NCBI GenBank assembly: GCA_045638005.1
Contig: JAZUAN010000003.1
Coordinates: 1 to 49,493, forward strand
Source of the DNA: URNF01 sp045638005
GTDB lineage: Bacteria > Bacillota > Clostridia > Oscillospirales > Acutalibacteraceae
Reading direction: 5' to 3'
DNA length: 49,493 nucleotides
The position numbers and the translations under genes were made by a program. The notes beneath the pieces were generated by a model. It was given only the letters and a program-made list of their open reading frames with translations, did not search any database and had not been told where the DNA came from. Positions 33,021 to 42,454 of this stretch are shown here, piece by piece. Position 1 is the stretch's first letter. Every line of letters begins with the position of its first letter.

Positions 33021-34379
33021 TCAGTTTTTAAGGCTTTGCATTGGTGCGGGAATTCTGCCGCCGCGGGCAATAAATTTTTCGGGAGATACCATGTTAATGG
33101 GCATCACGGGACCGCTGCCGAGCAGACCGCCGAAAGAAAGCTCATCCCCCACCTGTTTACCGATGGCGGGAATAACGCGCACGGCGGTAGTTTTGGAATT
33201 CACCATGCCGATAGCGGCTTCATCCGCAATCAAAGCAGAAATCACTGCCGCCGGGGTATCGCCCGGAATGTTGATCATATCCAGACCCACAGAACACACC
33301 GCGGTGATGGCTTCTAATTTTTCAATACGCAAGCATCCGCAGCGAGACGCCGCGATCATGCCTGCATCCTCGGTCACGGGAATGAAAGCACCCGAAAGAC
33401 CGCCGACATGGGAAGATGCCATCACACCGCCTTTTTTGACCGCGTCATTGAGCAGAGCAAGCGCCGCAGTAGTACCGCAACAGCCGCAGCAATCAAGTCC
33501 CATTTCTTCCAAAATATACGCCACCGAGTCGCCAACAGCAGGGGTGGGTGCAAGCGACAGATCCACAATACCGAACGGCACGTTGAGACGTTTTGACGCT
33601 TCCTGTGCCACTAATTGACCCATACGGGTAATTTTAAACGCAGTGCGTTTGATGATATCCGCCACCTGCGTCAGATCACAGTCACCCGCCTTTGCGAGCG
33701 CGGCACGCACTACACCGGGACCGGAAACGCCAACATTGATAACCGTATCCGGTTCGCCGGGTCCATGGAAAGCGCCTGCCATAAAGGGATTATCCTCGGG
33801 AGCATTGCACAGCACAACCAATTTCGCAGGACCGATACAATCGCGGTCAGCGGTAAGTTCGGCAGCCTCGCGCACAACCTTTCCCATCATACCGACAGCG
33901 TCCATATTGATACCTGTTTTGGTGGAACCAACATTGACAGAGGCGCAGATATGGTCGGTCTCGGCGAGCGCTTGCGGGATGGTGGCAATAAGTTCTTTAT
34001 CTCCTGCCGCAAAGCCTTTTTGTACCAAAGCAGAAAAGCCGCCGATAAAATTGACACCGCAGGTCTGTGCTGCTCTTTCGAGCGTTTTTGCAAGACGCAG
34101 CGCATCCTTGTTATCAGCAGCCGCCAGTACCATAGCGGCGGGAGTGATGGAAATACGCTTGTTGATGATCGGGATGCCGAGTTCCTTTTCAATAGTTTCA
34201 CCGGTTGACACCAGTTTTTCGGCACGATGGGTGATCTTATCATACACCTTATCACAAAGTTTACCTATATCGCTATCCGCGCAATCAAGCAGAGAAATAC
34301 CCATTGTAATGGTGCGAATATCGAGGTTTTCCTCATCGATCATGGTGATGGTTTCCAAAATATCCTTTGCGTTTAACAT
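33021..34379 (-). CDS. PFL-family protein (DUF711/UPF0210)
   Basis: 452 residues. It matches the UPF0210/DUF711 family throughout (MLNAKDILETITMIDEENLD at the start, GLDCCGCCGTTAALALLND, SSHVGGLSGAFIPVTEDAGM). The family is related to pyruvate formate-lyase folds, but I see no glycyl-radical motif, and the reaction is not known. It is nearly always preceded by a small ACT-domain gene, as here with a 12-base gap. AAGGAG precedes the ATG. Confidence 0.92.
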   Translation of the reverse strand: MLNAKDILETITMIDEENLDIRTITMGISLLDCADSDIGKLCDKVYDKITHRAEKLVSTGETIEKELGIPIINKRISITPAAMVLAAADNKDALRLAKTLERAAQTCGVNFIGGFSALVQKGFAAGDKELIATIPQALAETDHICASVNVGSTKTGINMDAVGMMGKVVREAAELTADRDCIGPAKLVVLCNAPEDNPFMAGAFHGPGEPDTVINVGVSGPGVVRAALAKAGDCDLTQVADIIKRTAFKITRMGQLVAQEASKRLNVPFGIVDLSLAPTPAVGDSVAYILEEMGLDCCGCCGTTAALALLNDAVKKGGVMASSHVGGLSGAFIPVTEDAGMIAASRCGCLRIEKLEAITAVCSVGLDMINIPGDTPAAVISALIADEAAIGMVNSKTTAVRVIPAIGKQVGDELSFGGLLGSGPVMPINMVSPEKFIARGGRIPAPMQSLKN

Positions 34380-34391
34380 AACTAAAACTCC

Positions 34392-34661
34392 TTAGATGGT
34401 ATGCATGGCATTGAAGATATCTTCGTGCATGGTATGGATCTTTAGATGCATTTCTTCCCCGATGACTTCCATCTGTTCAGCAAATACCGTAAAAGGAATA
34501 TCCAACTGATCAATATCCACGATCATGATCATAGCGAACAGATCCTGCAATACCGACTGGGTGACCTCCGCCACATTAACGCGGTGTTCGCTGCATTTTG
34601 CAGATACCTTCGCCAAAATACCCACCGTGTCTTTGCCTACCACTGTAATAACTGCGCGCAT
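34392..34661 (-). CDS. ACT domain protein (UPF0237)
   Basis: 89 residues, a single ACT domain (RAVITVVGKDTVGILAKVSAKCSEHRVNVAEV at the start, key part GKDTVGILAKVSA). ACT domains bind amino acids or other small ligands. Usually paired with the downstream DUF711 gene; the two probably form one unit whose function is unknown. GGAGGAA precedes the ATG. Confidence 0.92.
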   Translation of the reverse strand: MRAVITVVGKDTVGILAKVSAKCSEHRVNVAEVTQSVLQDLFAMIMIVDIDQLDIPFTVFAEQMEVIGEEMHLKIHTMHEDIFNAMHTI

Positions 34662-34698
34662 ATATGTTTCCTCCGTTCATTTATCAGCAGTTTTCGTC

Positions 34699-34704
34699 AT
34701 TATA
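34699..34704 (-). promoter_or_regulatory. Extended -10 promoter of the ACT-PFL operon
   Basis: Minus strand TGTTATAAT: a perfect -10 with a TG extension, about 40 bases before the ATG at 34661. The -35 is weak (T-rich), which fits an extended -10 promoter. Confidence 0.65.
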
Positions 34705-34742
34705 ACACTATTCCGAATAAAAATAAAGTTAAAACATAAAAA

Positions 34743-34770
34743 TTACCCGCCGTTTTTCCACGGCGGGTAA
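34743..34770 (-). terminator. Intrinsic terminator after upp
   Basis: 10-base-pair GC-rich stem (34743-34752 with 34761-34770), 8-base loop, followed on the minus strand by ATTTTTATG. Lies 7 bases after the upp stop. Confidence 0.85.
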
Positions 34771-34777
34771 AAAACAT

Positions 34778-35410
34778 TTATTTTGTACCGAAGATACGGT
34801 CACCGGCATCGCCGAGACCGGGCATAATATAACCGTTTTCATTGAGACATTCATCCAGCGCAGCACAATAGACCTGCACATCGGGATGCGCATCGACCAA
34901 TGCTTTCAAGCCCTCGGGAGCGGCAATGATACACATAAACTTAATGTTGCGGGGATGACGCTCTTTGATCTGGGTGATCGCATCAATGGCAGAGCCACCG
35001 GTCGCAAGCATAGGATCCAGCACGATTACGTCACGTTGTTCAATATCACTGGGTAACTTGCAGTAGTATTCCACCGGTTGTAAGGTATCATGGTCGCGAT
35101 AAAGACCGATATGACCCACACGCGCAGAGGGAACCAACTCAACAGCACCATCCACCATGCCGAGACCGGCGCGAAGGATCGGAACAAAAGCGAGTTTGCG
35201 TCCCGCGATGACCTTAGCCTTAGTAACCTTCATGGGAGTTTTAACCTCCACTTCGCAGGTAGGCAGATCGCGCGTTGCTTCATACACCATCAGTTCGGTG
35301 ATCTCACGGATAAGCTCACGAAATTGCTTGGAGCTGGTTCTTTCATCACGCAGGATGGTGACCTTATGCTGAATCAGGGGATGATCTGCGATAAACGGTT
35401 TTAACGACAT
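34778..35410 (-). CDS. upp: Uracil phosphoribosyltransferase
   Basis: 210 residues from the ATG at 35410 (AGGAGGG upstream); the longer frame is an unlikely extension into tsaB. The enzyme joins uracil and PRPP to UMP in pyrimidine salvage. The PRPP motif VIVLDPMLATGGSAIDAI lies at about residues 123-140, with the uracil-binding GLGDAGDRIFGTK C-terminus. It is last in the tsaE-tsaB-upp run, 19 bases after tsaB. Confidence 0.97.
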   Translation of the reverse strand: MSLKPFIADHPLIQHKVTILRDERTSSKQFRELIREITELMVYEATRDLPTCEVEVKTPMKVTKAKVIAGRKLAFVPILRAGLGMVDGAVELVPSARVGHIGLYRDHDTLQPVEYYCKLPSDIEQRDVIVLDPMLATGGSAIDAITQIKERHPRNIKFMCIIAAPEGLKALVDAHPDVQVYCAALDECLNENGYIMPGLGDAGDRIFGTK

Positions 35411-35429
35411 ACTTGACCCTCCTAAAATT

Positions 35430-36143
35430 TTATACATTCTTCTGGGCGGCTTGCCGCGCTTTAAGCTCACGCTCAGCCTGCGGTAACCGCAAATATACCG
35501 GTTGCAGCGCAGCTGCATCACACTGCGCCGCGGTATCGGCCGCAGCAGCGGCGGCGACCCCCACCGCATTCTGATAACGCAGGTGATCGGGCGCAAGCGA
35601 CAACAGCGGTACATCTTCACAAAGCATAGTATAGCACAATTTCGCGCCGTCGCCAACTAAAATTACAGATTTTTCGAGAGAAAGCAATTCTTTTTTTAAT
35701 TCTTCGATAGAAATCGCCGTATCATTGGTCAAACGAGCAACAGTATCACCGTTCACCGCAAAAAAAGCGGTATATACCTGTCCACAGCGAGCGTCCATCA
35801 CTGCGCACACAGTTTGTTCGCCCGGCAAACCAACAAAGTTATATGCCATACTGTGCAGCGTAGATACCGGCACGCAAGGAATGTTGTCTGCAAAGGCAAG
35901 TCCCTTTACAGCAGCAACGCCAATGCGTACACCAGTAAAAGAGCCGGGGCCAACGTTCACAGCCAGCAAATCTATATCTTTGAGGTTAAGGGCTGCATTT
36001 TTGAGCATGTCCTCCACCATCGGCAAGATAGTTTGGCTATGGGTCATTTTACTGCGCAACTCGGCAACAGCAACCAAAGCATCATTCTCCCGCACCGCAC
36101 AAGAAGCGGTGACAGCGGAGGTATCAACAGCAAGAATTCTCAT
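35430..36143 (-). CDS. tsaB: tRNA threonylcarbamoyladenosine protein TsaB
   Basis: 237 residues from the ATG at 36143; a TTG three codons earlier is possible. TsaB pairs with TsaD in the complex that makes the t6A base of ANN-reading tRNAs. The actin-like N-terminus ILAVDTSAVTASCAV and NVGPGSFTGVRIGV (about 64-77) are typical. The tail is rich in Ala, Arg and Gln. It follows tsaE by 5 bases. TsaD and RimI, often in this cluster, are not in the window. Confidence 0.95.
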   Translation of the reverse strand: MRILAVDTSAVTASCAVRENDALVAVAELRSKMTHSQTILPMVEDMLKNAALNLKDIDLLAVNVGPGSFTGVRIGVAAVKGLAFADNIPCVPVSTLHSMAYNFVGLPGEQTVCAVMDARCGQVYTAFFAVNGDTVARLTNDTAISIEELKKELLSLEKSVILVGDGAKLCYTMLCEDVPLLSLAPDHLRYQNAVGVAAAAAADTAAQCDAAALQPVYLRLPQAERELKARQAAQKNV

Positions 36144-36148
36144 ATCGG

Positions 36149-36562
36149 TCAAAACCTTTCAATCATACGGATAGTTTCATCCGGTGCAGAAATACGCAGA
36201 CGGATAGCATCAGGCGGAAGTGCCGCCTCGATATTTTCACTCCACTCCACAATTAGAATAGCACCCATATCCAAATAGTCATAATAGCCGGTGGTGTACA
36301 GATCTTCCCAACCGGAAATGCGGTACATATCAAAATGTACGAGCGGTGGGGTGCCGCCGTAGTCGTGCACAATAGCAAAGGTGGGGCTGGAAACCTCTGC
36401 ACGGATACCCAAGCCTTTTGCGACACCGCGCACAAACGCGGTTTTGCCCATACCCATACCGCCGAACAGCGCAACCACTTGACCGCCCTGCAGTTCTTTC
36501 GCAAGTGCTTCGCCTACCGCCTCAGTTTCAGCCGTTGAATGGGTTTCCCATCTGTCTGTCAT
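36149..36562 (-). CDS. tsaE: tRNA threonylcarbamoyladenosine ATPase TsaE
   Basis: 137 residues from the ATG at 36562 (AGGAGGGG upstream). TsaE is the P-loop ATPase that regenerates the TsaBD complex. Walker A GGMGMGKTAFVRG is at about residues 33-45, followed by SSPTFAIVHDY and the conserved HFDMYRI and IVEWSENI motifs. First of tsaE-tsaB-upp; divergent from the FtsW/RodA gene. Confidence 0.95.
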   Translation of the reverse strand: MTDRWETHSTAETEAVGEALAKELQGGQVVALFGGMGMGKTAFVRGVAKGLGIRAEVSSPTFAIVHDYGGTPPLVHFDMYRISGWEDLYTTGYYDYLDMGAILIVEWSENIEAALPPDAIRLRISAPDETIRMIERF

Positions 36563-36635
36563 GATGCCCCTCCTTTCCAAATACCTCTCAATTTGTAAAT
36601 ATAGCATATTTTTTCGCATATTTAAAGAGTTAATC

Positions 36636-36664
36636 TTGAAAAAATCTAAAAAAAGCAATATACT
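36636..36664 (+). promoter_or_regulatory. Promoter of the FtsW/RodA gene
   Basis: TTGAAA (36636-36641), 17-base spacer, TATACT (36659-36664), 29 bases before the ATG at 36694. Confidence 0.75.
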
Positions 36665-36693
36665 ATATTTATTATCGTGGAAGGAGGCAGAAA

Positions 36694-37836
36694 ATGAGAT
36701 TTGAAAAAAGCGGCAGCGCATTTCGTTTTTCGCTGCAAAACACCAACTTCAGATTGATTACTCTTTGTTTTCTCTGTTCTCTTTACGGTTGTATTTTGGT
36801 TTTTTCCGCAATTTATTCCGCGGACATGAGCATGAAAAGTTTTATCATGCAAGCGGGTGCTTCGGTTTTAGGGTTGATTTTCGCGGTACTCATCTCTCAC
36901 ATAGACTACGACGATATCTGCCGTATCTGGCCGCTCATTGCAGGCATCACCATCATCCCCGTATTGCTAACTTTTACGCCCCTGGGTATCAATGTCAGCG
37001 GCACAGATGACACCGCATGGTTGGGTATTTCTATCGGATCCTTCAACTTTACTTTCCAGCCTGCCGAACTGATGAAAATCGCGTTTATTATCAGTTTTTC
37101 AAAGCATCTTTCCATAGTACAAAACGAGATCAATCAATTGCGCAACATCCTGCTGCTGGGCATCCACGCATGCATCCCCATTGGATTGGTATTTTTGCAA
37201 GGCGACGACGGCACCGCATTGGTTTTTATTCTGATGTTTGTTTGCATGATGTTTGCTGCCGGTCTCAAATGGCAATATTTCGCTGGCACCTTCGGTGCAA
37301 TCGCAGTAGCCATTCCCTTCCTTTGGATGAATCTGACAGAAGATAAAAAGGGACGCATCCTCGCGATTTTTACACCGGAAGCATACCTGGAAACCTACGG
37401 CTGGCAACAGTATGAGGGGTTGGTAGTTATGGGCTCAGGCAAGTTGTTCGGCGTGGGATATCTCGAAGGCAGTAACCCTGATTTATTTGCTCGCCACAAC
37501 GATCTTATCTTTACGGTAGCGGCAGAGGAATTCGGCTATGTAGGCTCGGTTTTACTGCTGGCTTTACTGGCACTGCTGATATTCGAACTTTGGCGCTGTG
37601 CTTCCATGGCGCGCGATCAGTTAGGATCTTTTATCTGCATCGGCACTATGGCAATGATCGGTTTTCAGTCAATTATCAACATCGGTATGAATGTTCGTTT
37701 ACTTCCTATTATCGGTATCACCCTCCCCTTTTTCAGCGCGGGCGGTACATCGGCTCTGACATTATACCTTGCCATCGGCTTGGTGCTCAGCGTTTGTTTT
37801 TACAGTAATATCAAATCCACATCCATTCGAAGATAA
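36694..37836 (+). CDS. FtsW/RodA/SpoVE-family peptidoglycan glycosyltransferase
   Basis: 380 residues, about ten membrane helices. SEDS proteins polymerise glycan strands with a class B penicillin-binding protein. Family motifs are visible: FTFQPAELMKIAFIISFSKHL (key part QPAELMKIAFI), YLEGSNPDLFARHNDLIFTVAAEEFG, and the C-terminal NIGMNVRLLPIIGITLPFFSAGGTS. The last pattern with mNVRLLPIIGITLPFfS is typical of RodA/FtsW; rod elongation (RodA) is the more likely assignment, but no PBP neighbour decides it. AAGGAGG precedes the ATG. Monocistronic. Confidence 0.92.
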   Translation: MRFEKSGSAFRFSLQNTNFRLITLCFLCSLYGCILVFSAIYSADMSMKSFIMQAGASVLGLIFAVLISHIDYDDICRIWPLIAGITIIPVLLTFTPLGINVSGTDDTAWLGISIGSFNFTFQPAELMKIAFIISFSKHLSIVQNEINQLRNILLLGIHACIPIGLVFLQGDDGTALVFILMFVCMMFAAGLKWQYFAGTFGAIAVAIPFLWMNLTEDKKGRILAIFTPEAYLETYGWQQYEGLVVMGSGKLFGVGYLEGSNPDLFARHNDLIFTVAAEEFGYVGSVLLLALLALLIFELWRCASMARDQLGSFICIGTMAMIGFQSIINIGMNVRLLPIIGITLPFFSAGGTSALTLYLAIGLVLSVCFYSNIKSTSIRR

Positions 37837-37843
37837 AGAGCAA

Positions 37844-37880
37844 AAAAAGACCTGGGTCCAATTTGGACCCAGGTCTTTTT
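37844..37880. terminator. Bidirectional intrinsic terminator
   Basis: 16-base-pair stem (37844-37859 with 37865-37880), 5-base loop, A and T runs on each side. Shared by the convergent FtsW/RodA and MATE genes; the last base overlaps the MATE stop codon. Confidence 0.92.
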
Positions 37881-39241
37881 CATCCTTTTATTCTTCCGTT
37901 TCGCAGATTGCGCAAAACCTTCAACTGCAACGGTAATGCTACTACAAAGGTGAGCACGTCGGAAATGGATTGGGAAATTTCCAACCCCGTCATCTTAAGG
38001 AAATGCGGCAGCACCAACACCACAGGGATAAAGAACAATCCTTGCCTTGCGGTAGCCAACAGCATTGCGGTATACGTAAGCCGCAGGTTTTGGGTCATCA
38101 TATTACTGAAAACAATCCATGTACAAAGTGGAAACGTTACACATTGTGCACGCAAAGCCCTTGTACCGATCTCTATGACCGCAGGATCATCACGGAACAG
38201 CATCACCAACTCAGGCGCAAAAACATATCCGGCAACCGATAATACCGTCAGCACCGCGGTTGCTGTTTTTACGCAGAACCAAAAGGTTTTCTCGATACGG
38301 TCATACAAACCCGCGCCGAAATTAAAACCGCAGATCGGCTGAAAACCCTGTCCATAGCCGATCAGTGCAGAAAAAGCGAACATCATAATACGTCCGACCA
38401 CCGACATTGCCGCCACCGCCGCATCTCCGTAAACACCTGCCATCGAATTGAGTGACACTGTCGCAATACTGGAAAGACCCTGTCGCATAAGAGACGGTGA
38501 TCCGACCAAAAAAATCTCTTTATAGTATCGAAAAGATGGTGTGAAATTGCGGATCGATAAACGAATATTCCCATTGAAAAAGGTTGCACCCAATAATATG
38601 CAAAAACTGACGATTTGGCTGATAACCGTTGCGATTGCCGCACCACTCACACCGAAATCCAAAATAAAAATGAACAGCGGATCCAGCGCAATATTCAAAA
38701 GGCCACCCACGGTAATACCAACCATAGCAAGGGTTGCACTCCCTTGAAAACGCAGATGATTATTCAGCGTAAAAGAGGCAGTCATAAACGGTGCACCGAT
38801 TAAAATATATTTCAAATAGTCAAGCACATACGGCAAACTCGTCTCGGTGGCGCCAAGTATACGTCCCAGCGGTTTCAAAAAAACAAAACCAAAGATCGTT
38901 ATCAACGCGCCGAAAATAAAGGACGAGAAAAATCCCGTAGCCGCCATTTTCGCGGCGTCCTGCATATCTTGTTTGCCAAGCGCACGGGAAATATAGTTGC
39001 CGGAACCATGACCAAACATAAACCCGAACGCCTGAATGATCGCCATCAGCGAAAACACAACCCCTACCGCCGCGGTAGCACTGGTGTTAATGCGACCGAC
39101 AAAAAAGGTATCTGCCATGTTGTAAATAGAGGTAATCAGCATGCTGATAATGGTAGGAACGGAAAGTGTAAGCACCAGTTTCTCCACCGGTTCGGTGGTC
39201 ATGCGTTCAAATTTTGTTTGCTGTACGGATCGATTCATCAC
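37880..39241 (-). CDS. MATE-family efflux transporter
   Basis: 453 residues, twelve hydrophobic segments. MATE proteins export drugs or metabolites with Na+ or H+. Both halves show the family pattern (VPTIISMLITSIYNMADTFFVGRIN near residue 30, and SLMRQGLSSIATVSLNSMAGVYG in the second half). GYGQGFQPICGFNFGA is the usual end of the first inter-repeat region. Substrate unknown; this is the common clostridial DinF-like/NorM-like subgroup. GAGGC precedes the ATG. Confidence 0.92.
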   Translation of the reverse strand: MMNRSVQQTKFERMTTEPVEKLVLTLSVPTIISMLITSIYNMADTFFVGRINTSATAAVGVVFSLMAIIQAFGFMFGHGSGNYISRALGKQDMQDAAKMAATGFFSSFIFGALITIFGFVFLKPLGRILGATETSLPYVLDYLKYILIGAPFMTASFTLNNHLRFQGSATLAMVGITVGGLLNIALDPLFIFILDFGVSGAAIATVISQIVSFCILLGATFFNGNIRLSIRNFTPSFRYYKEIFLVGSPSLMRQGLSSIATVSLNSMAGVYGDAAVAAMSVVGRIMMFAFSALIGYGQGFQPICGFNFGAGLYDRIEKTFWFCVKTATAVLTVLSVAGYVFAPELVMLFRDDPAVIEIGTRALRAQCVTFPLCTWIVFSNMMTQNLRLTYTAMLLATARQGLFFIPVVLVLPHFLKMTGLEISQSISDVLTFVVALPLQLKVLRNLRNGRIKG

Positions 39242-39318
39242 ATTGCCTCTTTTTTAAATCTTTACTTAATCATCATATTTGCTCTATGAACAGAAATGCG
39301 AATATACTCGCCGATCTT

Positions 39319-41067
39319 TTACCGACTTAAAAGTGCTACCGTCTCATCTGTGATTTGTTTTGGTCGGCAAAGTTCAATACCTACAACGCCGTATTTCCTC
39401 TGTTCTTCAACAGAATAATACTGTTCCATATCGGATGGGGTCGCTTTGTCAACGTTTTCTGCTGTGTATCCGCATTTTAATAACGGCAACGATTTATATA
39501 ATTCTTTGAAAGAATCGAACCTATGCAATTTCACAACAGTGGTATTAAGTGTTTCACCGGTAGTGGTATTTGTGAAAATAATTTTATCGCCCGTTTTTAC
39601 TTGTTGACGCTTTTCATCATACAAACGAAGTTCAATCGTTTTCGCTCCACTCTTTATCATTTCAAACGGAGAAGAATTCAAATTCATTTTGTGCGCGTCG
39701 ATTTTCCGACTTAATAATGCTACCGTTTCCACATGCATTGTACCGGGGAATAAATCGACAGGGGTCACGCGTAAAGCCTCATACCCACGATCCGCAAAGC
39801 GTTTCAAATCACGTGCAAGAGTCGCGGGATCGCAAGAAACATATACTACCTTTCGGGGTGCCATTTGTGCAATAGTATCCAATAACGCTTCATCGCAACC
39901 TTTGCGAGGCGGGTCGATGATAATCGCATCCGGTTTGACACCTTCATTTTGCAGTGTTGCCGCCGCTTTTGCCGCATCCGCGCATATAAAACGCGCATTT
40001 TCTATACCGTTTGCGCGGGCATTTTCTTTTGCGTCCGCAATCGCAGGAGGGACAATATCCGCACCTATGAGTGTTTTCACGCGATTCGCCATCGAAAGAC
40101 CGATGGTGCCGGTGCCACAGTAGAGATCAAGCAAGGTCTCCTCCCCTGTCGGCGCCAATTCTTGCGCCGCAAGAGCGTACAGTTTTTCAGTCTGTTCACG
40201 GTTGACCTGATAAAAGGAACGCGGTGACAATTTAAAACGCAACCCGCAGAGAATGTCGGTGATATAACCATCACCAAAGACGGTATATTCCTCGTCACCC
40301 AAAATAACATTTGTATCCTTACGGTTGATATTTACCACCAACGAGCGCAAAGTGGGCACAGTTTCCCGCAACATCGCGATCAGTTTATCGAGAGCAGGCA
40401 GTTTACCGGAGGTCGCAACCAAGCACACCATAGTCTCACCAGTTTTTTCGCCGTGACGAATATACACGTGACGGATAAGGCCCCTATGTGCCGTTTCGTC
40501 ATACACAGACACACCGTTTTGCTCCATCCAAGCAATTACCCGGCGCAGGATATCGCCGAAAAACACAGGTTGCAGCGCACAGTCCGGCTGTTCGATCACA
40601 CGGTGACTGCGAGGTGCGTAAAAACCCGCCACAATTCTGCCGTTTTGCAGCTCCAACGGATACTGCGCTTTGTTGCGGTAATGATCGGTTTTATCCGCGC
40701 GAATAATAGGATTAGGCTGCAAATTCAAGCCACCGATATGAGAAAGCGCATCTGCCACCTTTTGCCATTTATACTGTGCTTCTGCCTCGTATGTAACATG
40801 CCGCCAGGTACAGCCGCCGCATTTACCGTATACATCGCAAGATCGTGCGTCTTTTGTACAGCGATCCACAGACGGATGTATGATCTCCACTGCTCGACCG
40901 AACGCGTATCTTTTATCCACCTTTTGGATACGGCAGGAAATCTCGTCCCCCGCAGCGGTAAACGGTACAAATACCGCCATACCGTCTTCACTTCTGCCGA
41001 TACCGTTTCCCTCGCCGGTAACACCGGTAACGGCAAGCGAAATCACTTGGTTTTTTTGCAATGCCAT
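39319..41067 (-). CDS. rlmD: 23S rRNA uracil-C5 methyltransferase RlmD fused to an ASCH domain
   Basis: 582 residues, about 130 longer than the family. It starts with a TRAM domain (residues 1-60), then the cluster cysteines CTKDARSCDVYGKCGGC (about 70-86), the SAM-binding LLDLYCGTGTIGLSMA, PPRKGCDE, and the catalytic VSCDPATLARD near 416. The methyltransferase ends ETVALLSR. A 120-residue ASCH (PUA-like) domain follows: MNLNSSPFEMIKSGAKTIEL at its start. The protein then ends ETVALLSR a second time. ASCH domains bind RNA or nucleotides, so extra RNA contact is a guess. GGAGGA precedes the ATG. Confidence 0.92.
   Translation of the reverse strand: MALQKNQVISLAVTGVTGEGNGIGRSEDGMAVFVPFTAAGDEISCRIQKVDKRYAFGRAVEIIHPSVDRCTKDARSCDVYGKCGGCTWRHVTYEAEAQYKWQKVADALSHIGGLNLQPNPIIRADKTDHYRNKAQYPLELQNGRIVAGFYAPRSHRVIEQPDCALQPVFFGDILRRVIAWMEQNGVSVYDETAHRGLIRHVYIRHGEKTGETMVCLVATSGKLPALDKLIAMLRETVPTLRSLVVNINRKDTNVILGDEEYTVFGDGYITDILCGLRFKLSPRSFYQVNREQTEKLYALAAQELAPTGEETLLDLYCGTGTIGLSMANRVKTLIGADIVPPAIADAKENARANGIENARFICADAAKAAATLQNEGVKPDAIIIDPPRKGCDEALLDTIAQMAPRKVVYVSCDPATLARDLKRFADRGYEALRVTPVDLFPGTMHVETVALLSRKIDAHKMNLNSSPFEMIKSGAKTIELRLYDEKRQQVKTGDKIIFTNTTTGETLNTTVVKLHRFDSFKELYKSLPLLKCGYTAENVDKATPSDMEQYYSVEEQRKYGVVGIELCRPKQITDETVALLSR
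39322..39345 (-). repeat. 24-base tail repeat of rlmD, distal copy
   Basis: Encodes the final ETVALLSR plus stop context; 21 of 24 bases match 39706-39729. Confidence 0.75.
39706..39729 (-). repeat. 24-base tail repeat of rlmD, proximal copy
   Basis: Encodes ETVALLSR at the original methyltransferase end, just before the ASCH domain. Direct repeat of 39322-39345. Confidence 0.75.
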
Positions 41068-41085
41068 TGCTTATCCTCCAAATAG

Positions 41086-41111
41086 ATAAGGGCGGAAAAT
41101 TCCGCCCTTAT
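41086..41111 (-). other. Hairpin between cdaR and rlmD
   Basis: 12-base-pair stem (41086-41097 with 41100-41111) with a two-base loop. On the minus strand no T run follows, only CTATTTGG and the rlmD ribosome site, so it may be a processing or mRNA-stability element rather than a terminator. Confidence 0.5.
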
Positions 41112-41131
41112 TCTATGCTGTAAACTTTTGA

Positions 41132-42454
41132 TTATTCTTTTGCTATAGTTGCAAGCAAGCTGTAACCGGATGCTGCATCGCCGTAATATACCCACACATT
41201 GGGATGATTGGGCAGCGTAATACGACTGGATAACGTGCGCTGACCTTGCGTGATTTCATTATTGACGTCCAAAACAACCTGCAGATTCTTGGCTTCGATA
41301 TTTTTAATCGTATTTTGCGGACCGCAAATCACAATATTATTCAGCATTTTTTCAACCGGCATCACCGTCACATCTGTAGGACAGTTAACCACCTTAACAT
41401 TGGTATCGGTAAGTTCTAAATTGAGTTTCTTGGAGGTAACACCCTTCAAACCAAACTTCGCCGTAACAGTTTCCACGCTATCCAGAATTTTCAGCGTATC
41501 CGGCACATTGAGAACCAACTGCTGTTCCATTTTTTCGGTACTGAGGTTATCAAAATTGAAGGTGCAAAGTTTGGAGAGTTGCGCTTCAAAATCCGCTATG
41601 GTCTGCTCATCGCCCCACAGTTCAATATATGCCGGATCAAAGGTAATGAGACCTTGCAGGTCCTTATACGCAGCGGGCGCGTTCAGCAGGGTATATTTGA
41701 GGTCAACGCGCTTATAAGACAAGATCGGCACCGTCACTTTCACAGCCGCATTCTCGCTATTGAGGGTACAATGCGAAATATCCACCTCTTCACCGTTCTG
41801 ATCCACAGCCTTCAACTGTGCATCAAATACACGTGTTTCGGTCAAAGCTTGCGTTTCATCCACCGTAGCGAGAATAGAAACGATGCTATCCACCTCCGAT
41901 TTGGGACCGGTGATGGTGATAATAGAATTCTGCATGGCATCGCTGGAAATCACGGGCGTGCCCAACTGATACTGCTTTTCGTCTGCAGAGGTGATGCCGG
42001 GAATATGCGCCTGCACCTCAAAAGCAGCCTCCGTCCAAGTGTCGCAGGTGAGCGAAGTCACCGACGGCTCCACGGACAAGATCTCAAAATCGGTTTGTTT
42101 ACCGTTTTTGGTAGCTTTGATAGAAAGTCCCGAATAGGTACCCGGGGCAATGATAGAGCTTGTATCAACTGTTAGCAAAATATCCTGTGCCGACAGCTGC
42201 TCTACGACAGAACGGCGACCGTACACCTTAACCGACGCGACAAAATCCTGTCCGTCAATCAGGCGCATATTGAGTGTTTCAGTAGCGTATTCACCCAGGG
42301 AAACCGTCACGGGAATACCGCTGACGGTACGTTCCTGCTCATTACTGGGACCATACACAACCGTCGACCAAACCACGATGGCAATAACAAGAGAGATGAC
42401 CAAAATCAAACGATCATTACGCAAAATGCTTTCAAAGCTGAATTTTCGTTTCAT
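41132..42454 (-). CDS. cdaR: YbbR-domain regulator of diadenylate cyclase CdaR
   Basis: 440 residues from the ATG at 42454 (GGGAGGAAA upstream). One membrane segment (about residues 16-38) then several YbbR repeats (for example VSGIPVTVSLGEY, VTVMPVEKMLNNIVICGP). CdaR sits outside the membrane and controls CdaA activity. Its ATG overlaps the cdaA stop (ATGA). The usual third gene, glmM, is missing; rlmD follows instead. Confidence 0.92.
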   Translation of the reverse strand: MKRKFSFESILRNDRLILVISLVIAIVVWSTVVYGPSNEQERTVSGIPVTVSLGEYATETLNMRLIDGQDFVASVKVYGRRSVVEQLSAQDILLTVDTSSIIAPGTYSGLSIKATKNGKQTDFEILSVEPSVTSLTCDTWTEAAFEVQAHIPGITSADEKQYQLGTPVISSDAMQNSIITITGPKSEVDSIVSILATVDETQALTETRVFDAQLKAVDQNGEEVDISHCTLNSENAAVKVTVPILSYKRVDLKYTLLNAPAAYKDLQGLITFDPAYIELWGDEQTIADFEAQLSKLCTFNFDNLSTEKMEQQLVLNVPDTLKILDSVETVTAKFGLKGVTSKKLNLELTDTNVKVVNCPTDVTVMPVEKMLNNIVICGPQNTIKNIEAKNLQVVLDVNNEITQGQRTLSSRITLPNHPNVWVYYGDAASGYSLLATIAKE

